Source: Mycobacterium pinniadriaticum
GTDB lineage: Bacteria > Actinomycetota > Actinomycetes > Mycobacteriales > Mycobacteriaceae
Assembly (NCBI RefSeq): GCF_026242045.1
Contig: NZ_JAPJDO010000024.1
Span: 30,286-94,285 of the forward strand
Direction: 5' to 3'
Length of the DNA: 64,000 bases
The translations under genes and the position numbers were made by a program. Shown here piece by piece: positions 33,691 to 41,759 of this stretch; the stretch's first letter is position 1, and each line of letters begins with the position of its first letter. Below the pieces are notes generated by a model, which ran no database searches, was not told the origin of the DNA, and worked only from the letters and a program-made list of their open reading frames with translations.

Positions 33691-34602
33691 TCATCCGAAC
33701 GCCGCGTCACCGTGGCGGGCGATGCGCTGCTCGACGGCCTGCGCGGCGGTGCGCACCCGTGCACCCAGGTCGCGGATGGCCGGGCCGGTCAAAGTGGTGA
33801 ACGCCGCAACCATCACGACGAACGCCACCGAGCCGTCGGTGTCGCGCACCGGGGCGGACACCGTCGCGATGCTGTGGGCCGCAGCACGGCCCAGTTCGTC
33901 GTCGAGGATGTCGATCACCGCGAGATTGGCGTAGGCACCGGCGAGCTGGGTGGTGATGTCGTCGACTTCACCGTCGGCGCTCAGCGCGCGCAGCGCGGTG
34001 TAGACGCGCACATACTCGCGGGTGAGTCGTTCCACGACAAAGCCGCGCTGCCGGATCTCGGCCAGCACGGCCGTCATTCGCTCCCGGAATTCACGGCTGG
34101 GTGTGCCGATGGCCCGCAGCCACTGCTCCTGGACCTCAGCGCTCGACCACGCCACATAGTCGCGGCCGATCGGTGCGACGAACGGCGTGCGCATCCCCGA
34201 GGCGATCCGCGGGCCCCGCAGATGCTCGCCGACGGTGTCGATGACCACCAGGGTGGCGCCCTCACGACGCGCCAGTGACACGTGCATGCCGGTGGCGTGG
34301 GCCAACCGTTGAAGGTCGGCGCGATGAAGCTGTGCCGCGGTCGGCCTGGCCAGGGCGGCAATCGCGGGTCCCCAGCCGTAACGGCCGGTCGCGGGGTCGC
34401 GGATCGCCCACTCGTGGGCCGCCAGCGTGGTCAACACGACATGCCCGGTGGCGCGGCTGATGTCCAGGCGGCGGCAGATCTCGGCCAGCGAGAACTGGGT
34501 GGCCGGTTCGCGGCCGAGCAGCTCCAGGACGGCGATCACCCGCTCGGTCGGTGGTGACAAGCCTTGACGTGGGGCCGGTGCTGGGTCTACTTTCTCCGCC
34601 AC
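33691..34602 (-). CDS. IclR-family regulator
   Basis: 303-residue regulator. Residues about 15-75 are the winged helix (SLAEICRRLDISRATGHVVL TT), the remainder the effector-binding GAF-like domain (LVVIDTVGEHLRGPRIASGM, with variable core). GTG 34602 abuts a palindrome, and the divergent membrane-protein gene starts 54 bases away, so it likely regulates itself and that gene; it may also control the biuret-type genes 211 bases downstream. Effector unknown. Confidence 0.82.
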   Translation of the reverse strand: MAEKVDPAPAPRQGLSPPTERVIAVLELLGREPATQFSLAEICRRLDISRATGHVVLTTLAAHEWAIRDPATGRYGWGPAIAALARPTAAQLHRADLQRLAHATGMHVSLARREGATLVVIDTVGEHLRGPRIASGMRTPFVAPIGRDYVAWSSAEVQEQWLRAIGTPSREFRERMTAVLAEIRQRGFVVERLTREYVRVYTALRALSADGEVDDITTQLAGAYANLAVIDILDDELGRAAAHSIATVSAPVRDTDGSVAFVVMVAAFTTLTGPAIRDLGARVRTAAQAVEQRIARHGDAAFG

Positions 34603-34631
34603 AATATCGAACGGTATGTCGATATTTCGAC
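34603..34631. promoter_or_regulatory. probable IclR operator
   Basis: In the 53-base gap between divergent genes lies the perfect inverted repeat AATATCGA (34603-34610) / TCGATATT (34619-34626) with an 8-base spacer, overlapped by GTCGA-TATT-TCGAC (34618-34631). Both share the TCGATATT core, so two staggered sites exist. The first arm touches the GTG of the regulator gene, fitting autorepression. Confidence 0.65.
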
Positions 34632-34655
34632 ATCAGCAAGCCTATTGGGGGCGCG

Positions 34656-35477
34656 ATGACAGTACTGACGAGCTTCGACGTCGACAAAGCCTCGTGGCGC
34701 GCGGCCGAGCCGCGCCGGGTGGCTCCGTCGACCTGGCGGGCTTTCGCGATCTGGACAGCGGTGTTCTGGGGCGCGACGGGCGTCTTCGCCGCGCTGTTCT
34801 ATCTGGGTGTCCTCGACTTCGCGACCAGTACCAAGGCGTCTCTGTACGGCATCAGCATCTGGCTCAACGGGTGGATCATCCCGCTGCTGCTGCCGGGCGC
34901 ACGCACCCGGCCGCGGTTGCAGCGCTTCCACGAGTGCCTGGTGCTGTGGATGGTGTCGTACGTGATGACGAACCTGTTGTGGGAAATCCCGTGGGTGATC
35001 TTCTCGCCCTTCGTCTTCCACGATCTGCACACATTGTCCGACATCGCCGCCTACACCCCGTGGATGCGCGAGAACATCCTGCACATGTACTGGTGGGACC
35101 TCGCTTCATTCGGCTCGGTCGACCTGCGCGCCGTCAATCACAACTCGACGTTCTTCACCCTCGAGATGTACGCCTTCATCAACCTCGCCAGTGCGATCGC
35201 GTTCTGGCGGCTGAACAAGGTCGGTTCCCGGCTGCGCTACCTGGTCCCGGTGCTCGGCGCCGGTGAGCCCGTCGTCGCCACGTTCATCTTCTCGTTCAGC
35301 GAGGTCTTCGCAGGCTTCCCGAACATGGCCGGCGGCGTCGCCGACACCTTGCTGGCCCTGCTGTGGACCCAGTACCAGTACTTCGTGTTCCCGCTCGTCT
35401 TCGGATACCTGGGATACAAACTGCTGTACGAGGATTGGCGGCAAGCGGGTGCGGCGGGCACACCGGTCGGCGTCTGA
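34656..35477 (+). CDS. unrecognised polytopic membrane protein
   Basis: 273-residue protein with six or seven predicted membrane spans (for example FAIWTAVFWGATGVFAALFY, WLNGWIIPLLLPGA, LVLWMVSYVMTNLLWEIPWV, VFPLVFGYLGYKLLY). Conserved-looking polar positions in the membrane include N-L-L-W-E-I-P-W, MYWWDLASFGSVD and HNSTFFTLEMYAFINLASAI, reminiscent of EXPERA/emopamil-binding-type sterol proteins, but I cannot confirm this. Divergent from the IclR gene with a shared operator, so probably induced by its effector. ATG 34656 follows GGGGGCGCG. Confidence 0.65.
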   Translation: MTVLTSFDVDKASWRAAEPRRVAPSTWRAFAIWTAVFWGATGVFAALFYLGVLDFATSTKASLYGISIWLNGWIIPLLLPGARTRPRLQRFHECLVLWMVSYVMTNLLWEIPWVIFSPFVFHDLHTLSDIAAYTPWMRENILHMYWWDLASFGSVDLRAVNHNSTFFTLEMYAFINLASAIAFWRLNKVGSRLRYLVPVLGAGEPVVATFIFSFSEVFAGFPNMAGGVADTLLALLWTQYQYFVFPLVFGYLGYKLLYEDWRQAGAAGTPVGV

Positions 35478-35695
35478 TCCCGACGGGTGGTTGCGTTGGT
35501 CGTGGCCACTGGAATCACTCCCTTGACACCAGCGCCCACCACCGGGCGCCCCCCGAGGTCCGTTGCGCAGAAGGACGCCACAAATCTACTGCGGCACCGA
35601 CGGGCCTTCGCCCGAAATCGGCCAATCCGAGCCGTGGCCACAGCAGGCGGCCGTTCTCCTGTAACGGTCACGTGGCTGTGCTACACAACGGAGTC
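35478..35695. other. intergenic region before DM13 gene
   Basis: 218 bases with no supported gene. Open frames here on both strands are GC-shadow frames. Expected to hold the promoter of the DM13-domain gene; no clear element seen. Confidence 0.4.
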
Positions 35696-36265
35696 ATGTC
35701 GGATTCCCCTTCGGCGCCGAAATCCCGCCGCCGCTTGTTGCGCCATCCGCTCGTCCTCACCGGCATCGCCACCCTCGTGGTCGCCGCCGCGCTCGGCGCC
35801 TATTGGTTCCAGCCGTGGAAGCTGTTCACCAACACCACCGTCGACGAAGCCCCGCCGAGCGTCACCGCGTCATCGAACGACGGCCCCACGCCCGCAGGGC
35901 CCGTGGTGGAGTCGCAGGGCAGCTTTGTCAGCCAGGAGCACGACACCACCGGGACGGCGCAGCTGCTGCGGCTCCCCGACGGCTCGCAGGTGGTGCGGAT
36001 CGAGGACCTCAACACCAGCGACGGTCCGCTGCTGAAGGTCTGGCTGACCGACGCCCCGGTGACTCCTGGGTCCGACGGCGCGCGCGTGTTCGACGACGGA
36101 CGCTGGATCGACCTCGGCGCCCTCAAAGGCAACCGCGGCTCGGCCAACTATCCGGTGCCCGCCGGTACCGAGGTGGAGGGCCTCAACAGTGTGAGCATCT
36201 GGTGCGACCGCTTCAACGTGTCGTTCGGGGCAGCTGAGCTCAAGCCTGTTGCGGTGACCCAATAA
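35696..36265 (+). CDS. membrane-anchored DM13-domain protein
   Basis: 189-residue protein with a single N-terminal membrane anchor (HPLVLTGIATLVVAAALGAYW) after a basic start and an exported DM13 domain (about residues 80-188): GSFVSQEHDTTGTAQLLRLP, VVRIEDLNTSDGPLLKVWLT, LGALKGNRGSANYPVP and VSIWCDRFNVSFGAAEL with the conserved Cys. DM13 domains are proposed to serve in redox or electron transfer at the cell surface through this Cys; direct evidence in bacteria is thin. ATG 35696 preceded by CAACGGAGTC. Ends 10 bases before the convergent cbtA stop. Confidence 0.8.
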   Translation: MSDSPSAPKSRRRLLRHPLVLTGIATLVVAAALGAYWFQPWKLFTNTTVDEAPPSVTASSNDGPTPAGPVVESQGSFVSQEHDTTGTAQLLRLPDGSQVVRIEDLNTSDGPLLKVWLTDAPVTPGSDGARVFDDGRWIDLGALKGNRGSANYPVPAGTEVEGLNSVSIWCDRFNVSFGAAELKPVAVTQ

Positions 36266-36275
36266 CGAGCGATCC

Positions 36276-37109
36276 CTAGACGGCGTTGGACATCGACAAC
36301 TCCGACGACCGTGCTCCCCGTCGCATCGACGGCGAGACCGCCGACAGGCAAGCCCACGTTGCGCCGATCGTCAGCCACAGCAATGCCTGGTTCAGCAGCG
36401 AATATATCCGAAACTCGGCCAGCACCTCGGCTGGGAAGCCGTCGACCAGCACGCCGTCGGGTCCGGTCAGCGGCCCGGGAACCTCGTGGAAGCCGGGCAA
36501 CAACGCGAAGGCGATCACCACGACCACGACGTAGCCGCCGGCCGCCAAGGCAGTCGATCGCCATGCGCCCCAGCGCCGCGACCACGCCAGTGCGGCTGCC
36601 ACGGCGATACCTGCGCTCAGCACCGAGATCACGGTGATCGTCAAGAACGCCGAACTTCGGGCTCCGATGGTGTCTTCCAGACCGACGGTCGGCGGACTCG
36701 GCGGATATTTCAGGCTCGGCACCAACGTGATCGCCGCGAACATTCCCGCCGCGAGCAACAACGCCAGGCCGGTCGGGTCGAACGCGGCGCCGCGCCGCTC
36801 GAGCACCGTGCGGATCACGGTGTAGGCCACCGCGAACAGCACACCCATCGTCACGGCGAATGCGATGACTCCGACCGCGGCACCGATATTCTCCTGCACC
36901 GACCGACTGAAAAGCTCATGACCGTGACCATGCCCGTGATCGCCTCCGGAGAGGTGAGCCTCGGCGTGCTCACGAGCCCCTTCGTAGTCCACCGCGGCAC
37001 CGATCGACGGCTCGATCATGACGCGGCTGAACGCGAAGCAGGCGATGCCGCCCAGTACGCCCGGCACGAGATACCGTGCCGCGGGCGGTAATTCGACGTT
37101 CAGTGACAC
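36276..37109 (-). CDS. cbtA: CbtA, cobalt transporter subunit
   Basis: 277-residue membrane protein with about six spans, matching the CbtA family of predicted cobalt uptake proteins. The first exported loop carries a His cluster (SGGDHGHGHGHELFSRSVQE), apt for binding cobalt. Start ATG 37109 overlaps the end of cbtB by 10 bases. It is the last gene of the nitrile hydratase operon; since this hydratase is of the cobalt type, uptake of its metal by CbtAB is a coherent function. No B12 riboswitch is seen here, unlike many cbt loci. Confidence 0.82.
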   Translation of the reverse strand: MSLNVELPPAARYLVPGVLGGIACFAFSRVMIEPSIGAAVDYEGAREHAEAHLSGGDHGHGHGHELFSRSVQENIGAAVGVIAFAVTMGVLFAVAYTVIRTVLERRGAAFDPTGLALLLAAGMFAAITLVPSLKYPPSPPTVGLEDTIGARSSAFLTITVISVLSAGIAVAAALAWSRRWGAWRSTALAAGGYVVVVVIAFALLPGFHEVPGPLTGPDGVLVDGFPAEVLAEFRIYSLLNQALLWLTIGATWACLSAVSPSMRRGARSSELSMSNAV

Positions 37110-37324
37110 GGGAACCCCAGCAGGTGTCGCGCGTCGTGCAGGAACTCGTGGACGTGGGTGTCCGAACCGAACACCGACACCGCTCCTTGGTCGTAGCCGA
37201 CGAAGTAGTAGAGGATCAGGGCGAGCAGCGTCATGACCGCCAACCGGAGCGGCGTGGCGAGACTCGTCGCGGCCGCACGCAAGTCGGTGCGCGGCAGCCC
37301 GATAGCGGGATTCGCATCGTTCAT
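37100..37324 (-). CDS. cbtB: CbtB, cobalt transporter subunit
   Basis: About 74-residue single-span protein of the CbtB family. LRLAVMTLLALILYYFVGYD is the span and the C-terminus SVFGSDTHVHEFLHDARHLL-G-F-P-C-H shows the family's characteristic His-rich metal motif. ATG 37324 is favoured because GAGG lies nine bases upstream; ATG 37333 is too close to it. Functions with CbtA. Confidence 0.85.
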   Translation of the reverse strand: MNDANPAIGLPRTDLRAAATSLATPLRLAVMTLLALILYYFVGYDQGAVSVFGSDTHVHEFLHDARHLLGFPCH

Positions 37325-37343
37325 TTCAGACATCCTCACAGTT

Positions 37344-37655
37344 CTAGTGGTCGTGGTCGTGGGCAAGTGCGTGGTCACTGGCGTCGGTGAGCACCGGCGC
37401 GGTCAGCAACTCGTGGCGATCGACGAGTTTCTCCAACGTGGCAACCCAATGGTCGTAGTACTCCCACTGTCCCCGTTCGGATTCGGGCGTCTGCTCCCAC
37501 TCGCCGATGGTGGCGATCAGAGTCTGCTGGAACTCGCTCCATGGGTAGTGTCGGAACTCGGACAGCGCGAGCGCCAGTCCGAAAGCCCGGCGCTGCCATT
37601 CGTGGTCGAATTGCGGCGCCGCCTGATCGGTGGTGCAGGTCTCGTGCAGCTTCAT
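37344..37655 (-). CDS. nitrile hydratase accessory protein (metal insertion)
   Basis: 103-residue protein of the small nitrile-hydratase accessory type. Typical are FDHEWQRRAFGLALALSEFR, YPWSEFQQTLIATIGEWEQ and YYDHWVATLEKLVDRHELL. These proteins resemble the hydratase beta N-terminal part and assist cobalt insertion and Cys oxidation in the alpha subunit. The C-terminal tail D-H-A-L-A-H-D-H-D-H could bind metal. Start ATG 37655 overlaps nthA's stop by four bases. Confidence 0.88.
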   Translation of the reverse strand: MKLHETCTTDQAAPQFDHEWQRRAFGLALALSEFRHYPWSEFQQTLIATIGEWEQTPESERGQWEYYDHWVATLEKLVDRHELLTAPVLTDASDHALAHDHDH

Positions 37656-38272
37656 GACGTCGGGCCCGCCAATGCCACTCCGATCATCGACTCGGTGGTC
37701 ACCAGGTCCATCAGCATCTCGTCAGTGAAATCCTCTGTACCGGACGGCCGTTCGGGGATGACGAACCATCGCGAGTGACCGCTGGAGTCCCATACCTTGA
37801 TCTCGGTATCGGACGGCAGGTCGAGGCCGACCTCGGCGAGCACTTTGCGCGGTTCGCGAGCGGCCCTCGACCGGAACGTCGGATCCTTGTACCAATAGGG
37901 CGGCAACCCGAGCACCGGCCACGGGAAGCAGGAGCACAGCGTGCAGATCACCAGATTGTGCACCCCGGAGGTATTGGCCACGGCTTGCAGGTGCTCACCC
38001 TCGGCACCCGCCATGCCCTCGGGCAGATCCAGTTCGGCGACGGCCGCCGGGGTGTCGACGACGACCTTCGCCGCGAATTCCGGGTCGGTCCAGGCCTTTA
38101 CGACGATCTTTTTGCCGTTGAGCGGTGTCATCTCGGTTTCGAAATAAGCCAGCACCTTGTCCACGGTCTGTGGTGTGATGACGCCCTTCTCGATGAGCAG
38201 CGCCTCGAGAGCGGCCGCCTTCTTGGCGCTGGCCTCTTCACGGTCAGGCGGGTAGGCGAACTGGGCGGTCAT
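37652..38272 (-). CDS. nthA: nitrile hydratase alpha subunit, cobalt type
   Basis: 206-residue catalytic subunit, converting nitriles to amides. The metal-binding loop is V-I-C110-T-L-C113-S-C115, where Thr marks the noncorrin cobalt type (iron enzymes have Ser). The next residues FPWPVLGLPPYWYKDP are standard. The two later Cys are oxidised to sulfinic/sulfenic forms in the family. Start ATG 38272 overlaps nthB's stop. No amidase gene is seen nearby, so the amide product must be handled elsewhere or exported. Confidence 0.94.
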   Translation of the reverse strand: MTAQFAYPPDREEASAKKAAALEALLIEKGVITPQTVDKVLAYFETEMTPLNGKKIVVKAWTDPEFAAKVVVDTPAAVAELDLPEGMAGAEGEHLQAVANTSGVHNLVICTLCSCFPWPVLGLPPYWYKDPTFRSRAAREPRKVLAEVGLDLPSDTEIKVWDSSGHSRWFVIPERPSGTEDFTDEMLMDLVTTESMIGVALAGPTS

Positions 38273-39006
38273 GATTCCTCCTCGATCGGTGCCAGATAGG
38301 CTTCGAACAACTCGGCGTAGAGCTTCAGCGGGCCGCCTTCGGCTCGTGTGCCCCAGATTTCGGCCGGGTCGAATTCGACGATGTAGATCGGCATCGGGTC
38401 ACCGATCCCATCGCCGGTGTGGCAGAAGTAGCCGTAGTCGCCCTCGAAGACACGTTCCACCGTGCCCACCCGGCCACGCAGGTATCCGGGCAGTCGGCTG
38501 TGTGCGTCGGCGGGCACGTTGGTGATGCGTACCGTCGATCCGACCGCGAACTTCGGGTGCGCGACGTCGCGGCGCGGGCTGTCGCCGAGGCGCAGATAGG
38601 CGATCACCTGATCGTCGATCGCCGGCGCGTCCTCGGCGTCGGCGGCCGGGGCGAGCTCGGCAATGCGTTCGGCGAGTTCCTCTTCGGTGACATAGCCCTT
38701 GTCGATGAAGAACTGGGTGATGCCGCCCAGCCACTTCTCGTAGTAGCGGAACTTGAAGTAGTCGAAAGGGTTCATCGCCTCGGCGCCGGTACGCAGGTCG
38801 GCCCACGTCCACTCGTCTTTGAAGGCCGTCGGCACCTCGTCGATGGGGTATTCCGGCAGGGCCGACCCGAGGTGGTTCGACAGTCCCATCATCGCGACGT
38901 GGATGCCGAAAATCCTCTTCTCCCAGTCCTCGACGAAGACCCGCTTCTCCAGGGTCAGCGGCTCGGGCAGACCCTCCAAACCACCGAGATAGTGCTGCAG
39001 TTTCAT
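38269..39006 (-). CDS. nthB: nitrile hydratase beta subunit
   Basis: 245-residue beta subunit. MKLQHYLGGLEGLPEPLTLE, VFVEDWEKRIFGIHVAMMGL and YYEKWLGGITQFFIDKGYVT are typical, and the SH3-like C-terminal domain carries GDSPRRDVAHPKFAVGSTVR and HTRLPGYLRG-like HSRLPGYLRGRVGTVERVFEG. It forms the heterotetramer with NthA. ATG 39006 shares one base with the upstream stop (TGATG). The beta-before-alpha order is common in cobalt-type operons. Confidence 0.93.
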   Translation of the reverse strand: MKLQHYLGGLEGLPEPLTLEKRVFVEDWEKRIFGIHVAMMGLSNHLGSALPEYPIDEVPTAFKDEWTWADLRTGAEAMNPFDYFKFRYYEKWLGGITQFFIDKGYVTEEELAERIAELAPAADAEDAPAIDDQVIAYLRLGDSPRRDVAHPKFAVGSTVRITNVPADAHSRLPGYLRGRVGTVERVFEGDYGYFCHTGDGIGDPMPIYIVEFDPAEIWGTRAEGGPLKLYAELFEAYLAPIEEES

Positions 39007-39536
39007 CAGGCCGGACTTCCTTCCGTGGACGGGGCTGCGGTGTCCGCAGCCGGTTTCTTCGTCATCACGGTGGCCAGGTATTCGGACAACAGCCCGAAGG
39101 ACGCTCCCAGCACGCAGGCCACGGCAGCGACGAGACCGGGGTGCGAGACGGTGGTGACGGTGATGTCGTGGCCGCGTCCGGCGACCGTCGACACCGTGGA
39201 GGCGAATCCGACGACGACGGCCGGGGTGGTCGCCAGCAGCGGCACCCACGACGCCTGCACCATGAGCGCGCTGCCGACGCCGACGGCGATGGAGGTGACC
39301 AGCAGGCTGCCGCCCATCAGGTAGGCGGCGTACAGGCTGGCCGAGGCGATCACGACGCCGACGAGGTTCGACGACACCGATTTGATCCAACCGGCGATGC
39401 CGCCGCCGACGAAGAAGAACGATGCCCAGGCCAGGAAGACCACCCAGATGGGCACCGTGATGACTTCGGCGGTGAACGCGACTGCCACGCCGCCGAGCAC
39501 GCCGATGCTCAGCGTCAAGGCTGTCCGAGAATCCAT
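39006..39536 (-). CDS. DUF1097-type membrane protein
   Basis: 176-residue protein with five or six spans and little else (LTLSIGVLGGVAVAFTAEVI, VVFLAWASFFFVGGGIAGWI, NLVGVVIASASLYAAYLMGG). It resembles DUF1097 membrane proteins, sometimes annotated as inner-membrane transport proteins. As first gene of the nitrile hydratase operon it might import nitriles or export amides, or be unrelated; no motif decides. ATG 39536 follows GGAAGGTGAGTC. Confidence 0.7.
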   Translation of the reverse strand: MDSRTALTLSIGVLGGVAVAFTAEVITVPIWVVFLAWASFFFVGGGIAGWIKSVSSNLVGVVIASASLYAAYLMGGSLLVTSIAVGVGSALMVQASWVPLLATTPAVVVGFASTVSTVAGRGHDITVTTVSHPGLVAAVACVLGASFGLLSEYLATVMTKKPAADTAAPSTEGSPA

Positions 39537-39654
39537 GACTCACCTTCCAGGAACAGGGGGTGGTGATTCGCTTCCACACCGGAGCGAAGTACGGTGAAAT
39601 CAGCCTCGCGCCAGCGGGTTTCAGCTGTGTTACGCCTTGGTTGCTCCGCCCGTC

Positions 39655-39687
39655 AGGTCCGGACACGAATCGCGCAATTCCGGACCT
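39655..39687. promoter_or_regulatory. inverted repeat between nitrile hydratase operon and GlxA-type gene
   Basis: AGGTCCGGA (39655-39663) and TCCGGACCT (39679-39687) pair perfectly with a 15-base spacer, in the 245-base divergent gap. Arm spacing of about two helical turns suits a dimeric AraC-type activator. Likely the site of the adjacent regulator, controlling the hydratase operon; inference. Confidence 0.5.
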
Positions 39688-39781
39688 CGCCCGGTTGGTC
39701 GCGCCATCCACATTGCCCTGGCACCGGAGTCCCGCTACGTTGACACTCACCTCGGGTGGGGTCACGAAAGGACAGCACCGG

Positions 39782-40861
39782 GTGTCCGACGAGCACAGAT
39801 CACAGCGGCTACCGGCCGCGGGGCGCCGGCCCGCGAAAGCGCAGGGGCCGCAGGCGCCCAAGACCGTCGTGTTCGCGTTGTACGACAAAGTCACTCTGCA
39901 GGACGTGGCCGCCCCACTCGAAATCTTCGCGCGGGCAAACGATTTCGGAGCACTGTACCGGGTGATCCTGGCCTCGCCCACCGGTGATGCGGTTGACACC
40001 ACGTCGTTCGTCTCCTTGAAGGTCGACATGCCGCTGGCCGGGGTGCCGGACCGGATCGACACGCTGGTCGTCCCGGGCGGGGTGCCGCCCGATTTCTCTT
40101 TCACGCCCGGCGAGCACGACATCCCCGAAGAACAGACGCCCGACGTCGTCGCGGCGGCGTTGCAGATGGTGGGCGAGCTGGCACCGCGGGCCCGACGGGT
40201 CGCCTCGGTGTGCACCGGCGCGTTCGTCCTCGCGGCTCTCGGATTGCTCGACGGCCGCCGCGCGACCACACACTGGGCCCACTGCCAGGAGTTGGCGCGC
40301 ACCTATCCCGACATCGAGGTGGTGCCGGATTCGCTGTTCGTCCAGGACGGGCCCTACATCACCGGAGCGGGCATCAGCGCGGGTATCGACCTCGGTCTGG
40401 CGATGGTGGAAAGCGACTACGGTCCCGACGTGGCCCGGCGGGTGGCGCGTTGGATGGTGGTGTTCCTCCAGCGCCCGGGTGGGCAGGCCCAGTTCAGCGT
40501 GTGGACCGAGGCGGCGCTTCCGGTGTCGAGTGGCCTTCGCGAGATCCTCGACTCGGTGGTGGCTGATCCAGGCGCCGATCACTCCATCGCGGCGATGGCG
40601 GATCGCGCGGCGGTCAGCGAGCGGCATCTGGTGCGGATGTTTCACGATCAGGTCGGGCTGACCCCGGCCCGGTTCGTCGAGCAAGCGCGGCTGGAGGCGG
40701 CGAAGGTGCTGCTGGCGACCGGGGATCATGGCCAGGAAGCGGTGGCGCGCCGGGCCGGTTTCGGGTCGGCGGACACCATGCGCCGCACTTTCCGCCGCGC
40801 ACTGGGCGTCTCACCGAGCACGTACCGGAGTCGATTCCGGACGACCGGTATCCACCGCTAG
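39782..40861 (+). CDS. GlxA-family transcriptional regulator (DJ-1/PfpI plus AraC HTH)
   Basis: 359-residue regulator. Residues about 25-205 form a DJ-1/PfpI domain (VVFALYDKVTLQDVAAPLEI, VASVCTGAFVLAALGLLDGR with the nucleophile-elbow Cys, ATTHWAHCQELA). Residues about 255-350 are the AraC-type double helix-turn-helix (SIAAMADRAAVSERHLVRMF, GQEAVARRAGFGSADTMRRT). GTG 39782 follows GAAAGGACAGCACC. Divergent from the nitrile hydratase operon, it is the obvious candidate regulator. Confidence 0.87.
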   Translation: MSDEHRSQRLPAAGRRPAKAQGPQAPKTVVFALYDKVTLQDVAAPLEIFARANDFGALYRVILASPTGDAVDTTSFVSLKVDMPLAGVPDRIDTLVVPGGVPPDFSFTPGEHDIPEEQTPDVVAAALQMVGELAPRARRVASVCTGAFVLAALGLLDGRRATTHWAHCQELARTYPDIEVVPDSLFVQDGPYITGAGISAGIDLGLAMVESDYGPDVARRVARWMVVFLQRPGGQAQFSVWTEAALPVSSGLREILDSVVADPGADHSIAAMADRAAVSERHLVRMFHDQVGLTPARFVEQARLEAAKVLLATGDHGQEAVARRAGFGSADTMRRTFRRALGVSPSTYRSRFRTTGIHR

Positions 40862-40887
40862 CCGCCGGTGCGCGTCTCCCCTTCTGG

Positions 40888-40906
40888 GCGGCGCGCCGAG
40901 CGCCGC
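40888..40906. terminator. short GC hairpin between convergent genes
   Basis: GCGGCGC (40888-40894) / GCGCCGC (40900-40906) with a 5-base loop, in the 49-base gap between the regulator's stop and the GH16 gene's stop. Could terminate both. No T-run. Confidence 0.4.
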
Positions 40907-40910
40907 GGTG

Positions 40911-41714
40911 TTACCAGATGCGGATCCAGTCGACAAGCATGGCCGCCGGGAAGTTCCCCAGCGACGGGTCGCCGCCGCCGGGCCCGCCGACCGCGAGGGT
41001 GAACATCGGGGACATCCAGTAGCCGGGGTTGTTGAACGGCCAACGCAGATCGCTGGTGTTGCCGTGGACCGGAATGGGTTTCGGCGGCACCGTGAAGTAC
41101 GGTTTCGCGCCGTCGACATAATCGCGCCAGAATTTGAATCCATCCGCGTCCCAGCGCATCCGCCAGGTATGCCAGGCACCGTCGATCAACCCGGCGATCG
41201 ACTTGCTTTCCCACGTCTTCCCGTTCGATGCGGCGTGAACCGTGGTTCCCGGGGCCCAGCTGCGGTTGCCGTAGAACTCGAAGATGTCGACCTCACCGTC
41301 GGGCAGCGGGTCCTCGTTGACCGCCCAGTACGCGGGCCAGGCTCCCGACGTCAGGCAGTCGAGCTTGGCCCGCGCTTCCCACGTGTGGCCCATGGGAACC
41401 CGCCAGTTGCCCCGCACCTTGCCGCTGAAGTACTGGTTGTCCTCGCGGGTGGCCAACAGCACGAGGTTCGAATTTCCGTCGAGGAAGACGTTTCGCCGAT
41501 CATCGCGGTACTGACTCTCGACCGGTGGCCACACGTCGTCCTGCCAGTTCTGGACCGACCAATTCGCCGGGTTGGGGGCCGACCCCTGCGGCCCGTCGAA
41601 GTCGTCCTGGAACATATAGGGCGCTTCCGCCCTGGCGGTCGGAAGCGGGAGCGCGGCGGCCAAAAGGCCCAGCCCCGACATCAGCATCATGCTTCGGCGA
41701 TCCAATTCGGGCAC
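40911..41714 (-). CDS. secreted GH16-family glycoside hydrolase
   Basis: 267-residue exported enzyme. The N-terminus MPELDRRSMMLMSGLGLLAA with paired Arg resembles a Tat signal peptide. The GH16 jelly-roll shows catalytic G-E-V-D-I-F-E-F-Y-G (E-x-D-x-x-E) about the middle, with GAWPAYWAVNEDPLPD before it and WHTWRMRWDADGFKFWRDY after. It likely cleaves beta-1,3 or beta-1,3-1,4 glucan-type chains; exact substrate unknown. Full length for the family. Confidence 0.87.
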   Translation of the reverse strand: MPELDRRSMMLMSGLGLLAAALPLPTARAEAPYMFQDDFDGPQGSAPNPANWSVQNWQDDVWPPVESQYRDDRRNVFLDGNSNLVLLATREDNQYFSGKVRGNWRVPMGHTWEARAKLDCLTSGAWPAYWAVNEDPLPDGEVDIFEFYGNRSWAPGTTVHAASNGKTWESKSIAGLIDGAWHTWRMRWDADGFKFWRDYVDGAKPYFTVPPKPIPVHGNTSDLRWPFNNPGYWMSPMFTLAVGGPGGGDPSLGNFPAAMLVDWIRIW

Positions 41715-41759
41715 GGCTAGACGATAAAGGCACGGACTGCCCGGCGGACCCCGAATCGA

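Noticed and set aside
36266..37340. B12 riboswitch before cbtB
   Set aside because: cbtB starts 20 bases after the accessory gene's stop; no room and no B12-box-like sequence seen.
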